A stretch of 64,000 nt of DNA, from the NCBI GenBank assembly GCA_004352715.1, contig SCFE01000020.1:1858974-1922973 (forward strand), written 5' to 3'. Positions within the stretch are counted from its first letter, which is position 1. Every line of letters starts with the position of its first letter. The notes under the pieces are model-generated. The model saw nothing but the letters and a program-made list of their open reading frames with translations. It was not told where the DNA came from and did not search any database. Position numbers and translations under genes: made by a program. Positions 58,617-64,000 of this stretch are shown here, one piece after another. Source of the stretch: Hofstenia miamia. Taxonomy: Eukaryota; Xenacoelomorpha; Acoela.

Positions 58617-60469
58617 ATGGCAAAAGAAGACATACTAAGCTATCACCACGTGTTTAAGGCATTGAAATTGCGGAAGCTCTTAGGCGAAATTCATGCCTTT
58701 ACGGATAGTCTTTCAACACATAGTTTAATGAATTACGAATACTTTTTCCAAAATTTTGCCAAGAGCAAGCAAAACCTCGAACCTATTGAGATGGCAAATG
58801 GAATTTCGGTTGTACCAATTGGCAAATGATTCACAGCGCTTAGGACTGAAAACGGATTTTCGCGCAAGCTTGAATTCCACGTGATTAAGAATTTGCCCGT
58901 TGATGCATTGGTTGGTATTAATTTTCTTAGTTGGTTTGCAACAGTTGTGATGCATTTTAATGGTGGTAATGAAGATCTTTCTCTTGTGAGATCAAACTCG
59001 CCTGTGCCAAGCATGGAAATGACACCTGATCAGATGAGAGGCTAGCTGTTTGACGAATTCAAAGACATTTTTGTCAACCACTTAAAACGTCTAATTTAAA
59101 GTATTTTGATCCTCCCCAGATCATTAATCTGAAAGACGCTGCTGATGTAAACAAAAGACTGTGAGACATGTATATAATACGAAACACGAATTGTTCATTT
59201 CAAACAAGTTAAAAGAACTTCTGGACAACGGAGTAATCCGAAAATTAAATAGTTTGTATGGATCTAACATTCATGTGGTAGAAAAGTCGAACAAACTCCA
59301 AATGACTATTGATTACCGCGCTTTGAACAAGCAACAGTGTTTGACGCATTTCCAGTACCACACTAAGAAGACCAAGTTCGTAAATTTGCAGAATTCAAAA
59401 GTTTTTCCAAAGTCGATTTCAGTCAATTCTATTATCAAATACGACTGCATCCGGCAGTATTTACCGCAAAGGGAGAACTATGGGAACCAACACGATTATT
59501 TTTTGGCCTCAAGAATGCTGTAGCAAAAGCCTCAAGAGCTGAAGGAGATCACTTCTAACCCAAATTCGTGATATTCTTCGTTGTTACGATGTCATGATTT
59601 CAAACTTAAAGAAAGAGGGTATTACTTGGAACAGCATGGCAACAGATGTTTGTACCTTCATTAAATCGTGTGAAACTTGTGCTGAAGTTAAATTAAGATG
59701 AACTAAGCCACCGATATCATAAATACCGATCCTATCTCGGGCTCAGGAACTGACCACCGTTGATTTTGTTGGTTGAAACAAAAGGATTCTGGTATGCTAT
59801 GACTTTTGTAGATGTTTTGACCTGATTCCCAGAAGATCGTGGGTTTCAACTAGAATCAACTAAGTTTTTATGAGCTTGTTTAAAATTTGGCATCAAGAAA
59901 TAAAGGACATCATCATATCATCCATAAGGGAACTCTTTATGCGAACGATTTCATCGCACTCTGTGGACCAAAATCAAACTCTGGCTGAAAGTATCTGGTA
60001 AATCCGCGAATTTAGGCAAACTACACATTCTTCAACTGGCTGTTCGCCTCACGAACTTATGTTTTCCTGTCCACAATCAAAACTAGAGATAGCAAAGAAG
60101 AAAATTTCTCATTCAATTCGAAGAAATGCTGTACGACAACATTCTTCTTCATGGCAACCAACGGTTGGAGCTACAATCTATTTTTGCTTCCCATTACCAT
60201 TTCGCAAAGGACACCATCAATCTCATGAAAAAGGCGTTGTTACAAACCTCTTGCCCCAAGTTGCCATGGTTGATGGTAAAACGGTGTCTTCTAGCAGGTT
60301 GGCTCCTTGTCCTTTCTCGCTCCCACAAACTCCAATCGTCGAAAGATCGGTGCCGTTGGAAGATAGCTTTAACAGATCCGTTGATTCCAATTTTGACAAC
60401 TTTGAAGTTGAAGATGCATCTGATGACAATGCTGTTGCAGATGAGCCCTCTCATAGGTATCCGCAATAA
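58617..60469 (+). pseudogene. Ty3-type polyprotein remnants (protease linker, RT, integrase)
   Basis: 58617-58826: open, unassigned segment upstream of protease. 58895-58965: LPVDALVGINFLSWFATVVM, the (I/V)-[LV]-G-x-[DN]-[FW]-L block at the end of retropepsin. 59161-59340: ELLDNGVIRKLNSLYGSNIH and KLQMTIDYRALNKQ, the start of reverse transcriptase. Near 59400-59520, one frame over, come FSKVDFSQFYYQIRLHP and LFFGLKNA, with the first catalytic Asp. After that the sequence jumps to integrase: DVCTFIKSCETCAEVK (zinc-binding C-x2-C, about 59650), TTVDFVG (first catalytic Asp, about 59755) and THSSTGCSPHELMFS (about 60025). The final 60059-60469 stretch is open for 136 codons and ends at the acidic tail EVEDASDDNAVADEPSHRYP. 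Several stops and shifts make it non-functional. Confidence 0.85.
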
Positions 60470-60517
60470 TACGGAAATTGTTATACCCACGACTAATATA
60501 AGCGGAATGGGTAAATA

Positions 60518-60666
60518 TGTAGCCGCCGTTGTCAACATTATTCAACATGGTCAGTTATTATATTGATTAGCAGGTTGTAAACGATTTTGTAGAAAACTCA
60601 TTCGAAATAAAACCGTAATCGTTTACACTACGCTTTATGTAAGTTCCTTGATATCATTGGGTATAT
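60518..60666 (+). repeat. 3' LTR of the Ty3-type element
   Basis: Partner of 58270-58430. Its end (GGGTATAT) lacks the CA seen in the 5' LTR. Confidence 0.85.
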
Positions 60667-60694
60667 TGATTACAAAATGATAATCGATTATTGT
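60667..60694. repeat. 28-bp direct repeat abutting the 3' LTR
   Basis: Second copy of 58242-58269; differs at one base (T for C, 60691). Confidence 0.95.
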
Positions 60695-60799
60695 ATTTCT
60701 AAATATTAAAGTTTATTGCATACATAGCAAAAACTCGTAATATTAGATTTGAAGATTCTCAATTTTGACAAAGAGATGTTAGGGTAAAATGAAAAAGAN

Positions 60800-61600
60800 G
60801 TAAATCCGCGAATTTAGGCAAACTACACATTCTTCAACTGGCTGTTCGCCTCACGAACTTATGTTTTCCTGTCCACAATCAAAACTAGAGATAGCAAAGA
60901 AGAAAATTTCTCATTCAATTCGAAGAAATGCTGTACGACAACATTCTTCTTCATGGCAACCAACGGTTGGAGCTACAATCTATTTTTGCTTCCCATTACC
61001 ATTTCGCAAAGGACACCATCAATCTCATGAAAAAGGCGTTGTTACAAACCTCTTGCCCCAAGTTGCCATGGTTGATGGTAAAACGGTGTCTTCTAGCAGG
61101 TTGGCTCCTTGTCCTTTCTCGCTCCCACAAACTCCAATCGTCGAAAGATCGGTGCCGTTGGAAGATAGCTTTAACAGATCCGTTGATTCCAATTTTGACA
61201 ACTTTGAAGTTGAAGATGCATCTGATGACAATGCTGTTGCAGATGAGCCCTCTCATAGGTATCCGCAATAATACGGAAATTGTTATACCCACGACTAATA
61301 TAAGCGGAATGGGTAAATATGTAGCCGCCGTTGTCAACATTATTCAACATGGTCAGTTATTATATTGATTAGCAGGTTGTAAACGATTTTGTAGAAAACT
61401 CATTCGAAATAAAACCGTAATCGTTTACACTACGCTTTATGTAAGTTCCTTGATATCATTGGGTATATTGATTACAAAATGATAATCGATTATTGTATTT
61501 CTAAATATTAAAGTTTATTGCATACATAGCAAAAACTCGTAATATTAGATTTGAAGATTCTCAATTTTGACAAAGAGATGTTAGGGTAAAATGAAAAAGA
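60800..61600 (+). repeat. 801-bp copy of 59998-60798 (assembly overlap)
   Basis: It begins GTAAATCCGCGAATTTAGGC, as at 59998, and continues with no difference that I can see to GAAAAAGA at 61600 (offset 802). A single N (60799) separates the two. It repeats the end of the integrase, the 3' LTR and 3' flank. Identity and the single N point to unmerged contig ends rather than a real tandem duplication, so the genes within it should not be counted twice. Confidence 0.95.
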
Positions 61601-63967
61601 CAATGATAGCAAAGTCCTGTTATTATAATAGAGGTTTCACGTCCGTATTTACTTATGGTAAAACCATTGCTATCTCTACTTTCAATTATATAGGTTTCAA
61701 AATATAACTATAGATAATTATATATAATTTCATATAATTGAATGCTCAGCAGTTTAAGATTTAAAAAAAGTGAGATCAGTAAGTATATATTGCATCTACA
61801 TTCAGCCAAGTTTTAACATCATTAAATAGTATATTTGCTGAAATAATTGTAGTTCTCTTCTGGCCAATAATAATTATTTTAGTAGATATATAGTTACATA
61901 ATTTGTACTTGCCAAACTTAACATATACGGAAAACAATTCTATTTATTGTGTCACTTAATTAAAATAAAATTGAAGTAACTGCAAAAGTAGTAGGGTAGA
62001 ACAATTATTGATATATTTTTCTTGAAAATTTTATTTCCTTACTTTCATAAAGCTGCCTGAATTCAAGCCCAGTTGCTATTTTCCCATATTTATAAAGGCT
62101 GTTTACTATTTACTAAGATCATCTATAAATTTCGGAGTCTAAATTTCTTAGTACATCACTGTCAATTGATAACAGCTACAAATTCAAAGGAAGCACTTTA
62201 CAACAAGTGCTCAACGGCAAGAATAACAAATAATCCAAAAGCCCAACACTGACGATAGATAGGAATGCTAGAACGCATAGTTTCATGTAACGAATTACGC
62301 CTACCAACCACTTACTTTTTCTTGTGATGCGCTAGATCGCACATATGTTTTAATTACATGCTCAAACGCGAGAGAAGCCTTAAATGTTTAAAATTATAGT
62401 GTGTATATTACAGTATATAAATACCTTAATATTCAAAATGCATCTGCAAGAAGAGCTGTTATTTTGTTGTAAAAAATTCATTATTACTTTCTTAAAATTC
62501 AATATGTACTTAATATCTCTTCAGTATAATGATTGCATAGCATGGGGCCTCAATGTGCGAAAAGTCCACGGCATTTCTGCCTTGCCCCCTCTCCCAATAA
62601 GGCCAGTACTTTTTTCTTTATAGAGAAAGTTTTTATAACTAGTTAAATTTTTATTGCAAATCCTATATTAATATTATTATAATAATTTGTTAAATTTATG
62701 TTTCCAGTAAAAATTGTTATGATATTTGAAATCAGCATAAAAAAGGTATAAATATGTAAAAAATATTAATTTTTATTGAGAGTACTATTCTGCAATAATG
62801 CCCTTATTACTGCCATTATTATTATTATTTTTATTATTAGTATTGTTATTATGTTTTCCCAGCCCAGATACTTGCACAATTGCTAATAATATTTTTATAT
62901 TTTTAGTTAGATTTAAATATGTGATATTGCATTCCAGCCTGAACCCAAACTAGTTGCAAGGATATTAATTAATGGCATATTATCTGATTATACGTATTTT
63001 ACTCCTAATGGTCTGTTTATTGCAGAAATAACAAGACTCTATCAATACGTCTGCTACTATTTTCAGGTACTACAAATCTGCAGCACTAAATGTTTGACTG
63101 AATTATTAAAAATGGCGAAATATTTGCTATCACTAATAATATATTTGAGAGAAGCGAACAGTAAATAACGCGACAGGTTTGCTTAGGGCATTGTTCTGTT
63201 ATTTTTTATTAGCTTAATCCTTCAAATTGACACCGTCCATTGTACTATGTGTGAATGTAATATAACGGAATAATTCATTAGATCGAATCTAAACTTGCAA
63301 GCTTGAAGATGGAAGAATAATACCGGCAGATTTCGATGGACAATTTTTTCAATGATAAAACGGAATATAAAATAAATTGAATTTATAGCATTTACAAAGA
63401 TTAGACATTGTAAAGTAACTTGCAATTATCGTATTTTATTAGTTAACTTTTCGCTACTAATAAAAATGCTGTCCGGGTTATTTCAGATTGCATTTTGATT
63501 AGAGTGACTTGATTTCTGCAGTATGCTTCTCATCTAAAAAATGAAATGAAAAATTATCAGTGATAAAATTTATGCAATTTTAAACACAAAAAGCTACTTC
63601 ATTGAGCTACACACAGCGGAATAGCCGTGATCTGTTACAATTTTCTATGTCGAGAGCTTCTCAAGTTTGTTAGAAATTAGAGATTATTTTCGATGGAAGG
63701 ACCCTTTAAAAATATTTTATTTCTTCGAAAACACCAAAAAGCCACAATTTCAATTCACACTTCTGATCTATACAACATAATACTTCATTTATGTTGAAGA
63801 TCAAATATCGTCAAAGATTTAGGTTTATCAAGCTATCTGATAATGAAAATATTTTCAGGATAGAGTATTCCAGAAAGTTTATTCAATTGGCGCAGTCGTA
63901 TTCACTTTTATAATTCGATAATTTTATTTCTGCTTTTCTATTCGCAATTATATTCAAACAAATACTG

Positions 63968-64000
<33 letters not shown>
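61601..64000. other. AT-rich stretch with nothing recognised
   Basis: A patch at about 62540-62610 (GCATGGGGCCTC ... GCCCCCTCTCCC) looks like a decayed transposon end. The window ends in (TA)n (63972-64000), presumably another contig end. No gene supported on either strand. Confidence 0.5.

Larger units (their letters stand above)
58270..60666 (+). mobile_element. Decayed Ty3-type LTR retrotransposon
   Basis: The 5' LTR (58270-58430, TG...CA, 161 bp) and the 3' LTR (60518-60666, about 149 bp, lacking about 12 bases and with scattered substitutions) start TGTAGCCGCC and share AACGATTTTGTAGAAAACTC and CGCTTTATGTAAGTTCC. TGGTGACAGATGTCA right after the 5' LTR is a plausible primer-binding site; AGCGGAATGGG shortly before the 3' LTR is a purine tract. 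The 2.4-kb body retains parts of protease linker, reverse transcriptase and integrase. Gag, the catalytic half of reverse transcriptase and RNase H are missing. There is no envelope gene. Confidence 0.85.

Noticed and set aside
60861-61368. Second set of integrase-tail open frames
   Set aside because: Lies in the 801-bp block identical to 59998-60798 and joined by a single N, so it is an assembly duplicate and not a second gene.

Overview
The window looks like a stretch of an AT-rich invertebrate (metazoan) nuclear genome assembled from short contigs. Evidence: spliced exons with GT/AG borders and compatible phases encoding Ig and fibronectin type III (FN3) domains, long introns, many (TA)n and (TAA)n microsatellites, and a mix of animal transposon families (hAT, Tc1/mariner, piggyBac, Ty3-type LTR, restriction-enzyme-like-endonuclease LINE, CR1/L2-like LINE). 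I cannot name the species. There are no bacterial-type genes, operons or CRISPR arrays.

The only host gene I can support firmly lies on the minus strand. Exon 53328-53494 encodes the second half of an Ig domain. Exons 25067-24935 and 24452-24280 together encode one complete FN3 domain. The Ig exon ends in phase 1 and the first FN3 exon starts in phase 1, so they join as an Ig-FN3 boundary of the kind found in neuronal cell-adhesion and receptor proteins. This would make 25068-53327 one intron of about 28 kb (shorter if the repeat below is an assembly artefact) and most of the window intronic. Other exon-like pieces (3418-3513 minus, 12905-13132 plus, 34300-34572 plus) are weak.

Mobile elements fill the rest. 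From left to right: a probable GC-rich hAT-like relic (129-1031); a MITE with long imperfect inverted ends (about 6453-7050); a deleted piggyBac with TTAA sites (10181-11196); a LINE fragment (11752-11979); a 1.4-kb hAT with a perfect 8-bp target duplication (13493-14919); a deleted Tc1 (15063-15657); a diverged repeat pair (15852-16196 and 17601-17923); a LINE tail ending in (ATT)n (to 19036); a mariner MITE (25806-26032); a piggyBac MITE (27346-27547); a TCCCGC-ended element inside (TA)n (28150-28399); a hAT MITE (34971-35244); a LINE of probable R4/Dong type between (TAA)n tracts (37178-39182) lying head to tail against a CR1/L2-like relic (39261-40012); a Tc1 element (47226-48759); a hAT MITE (55509-55858); a deleted hAT (57503-58227); and a decayed Ty3-type LTR element (58270-60666). 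All the coding parts of these elements are broken.

Assembly quality matters here. Four long N runs all abut simple (TA)n or (TAT)n tracts. Several single Ns join contig ends that repeat each other (801 bp at 59998/60800; about 230 bp in the Tc1 at 47515/47840; 31 bp at 3208/3658; about 217 bp around the 16-N gap at 2082). A 4.05-kb block (19037-23087) recurs almost identically at 28868-32924. These are more likely unmerged alleles or overlaps than biology. I found no convincing undescribed system; the most unusual signals are the 28-bp direct repeat abutting the LTR element, the paired LINEs in TAA tracts, and the palindrome shared by two piggyBac-type elements.
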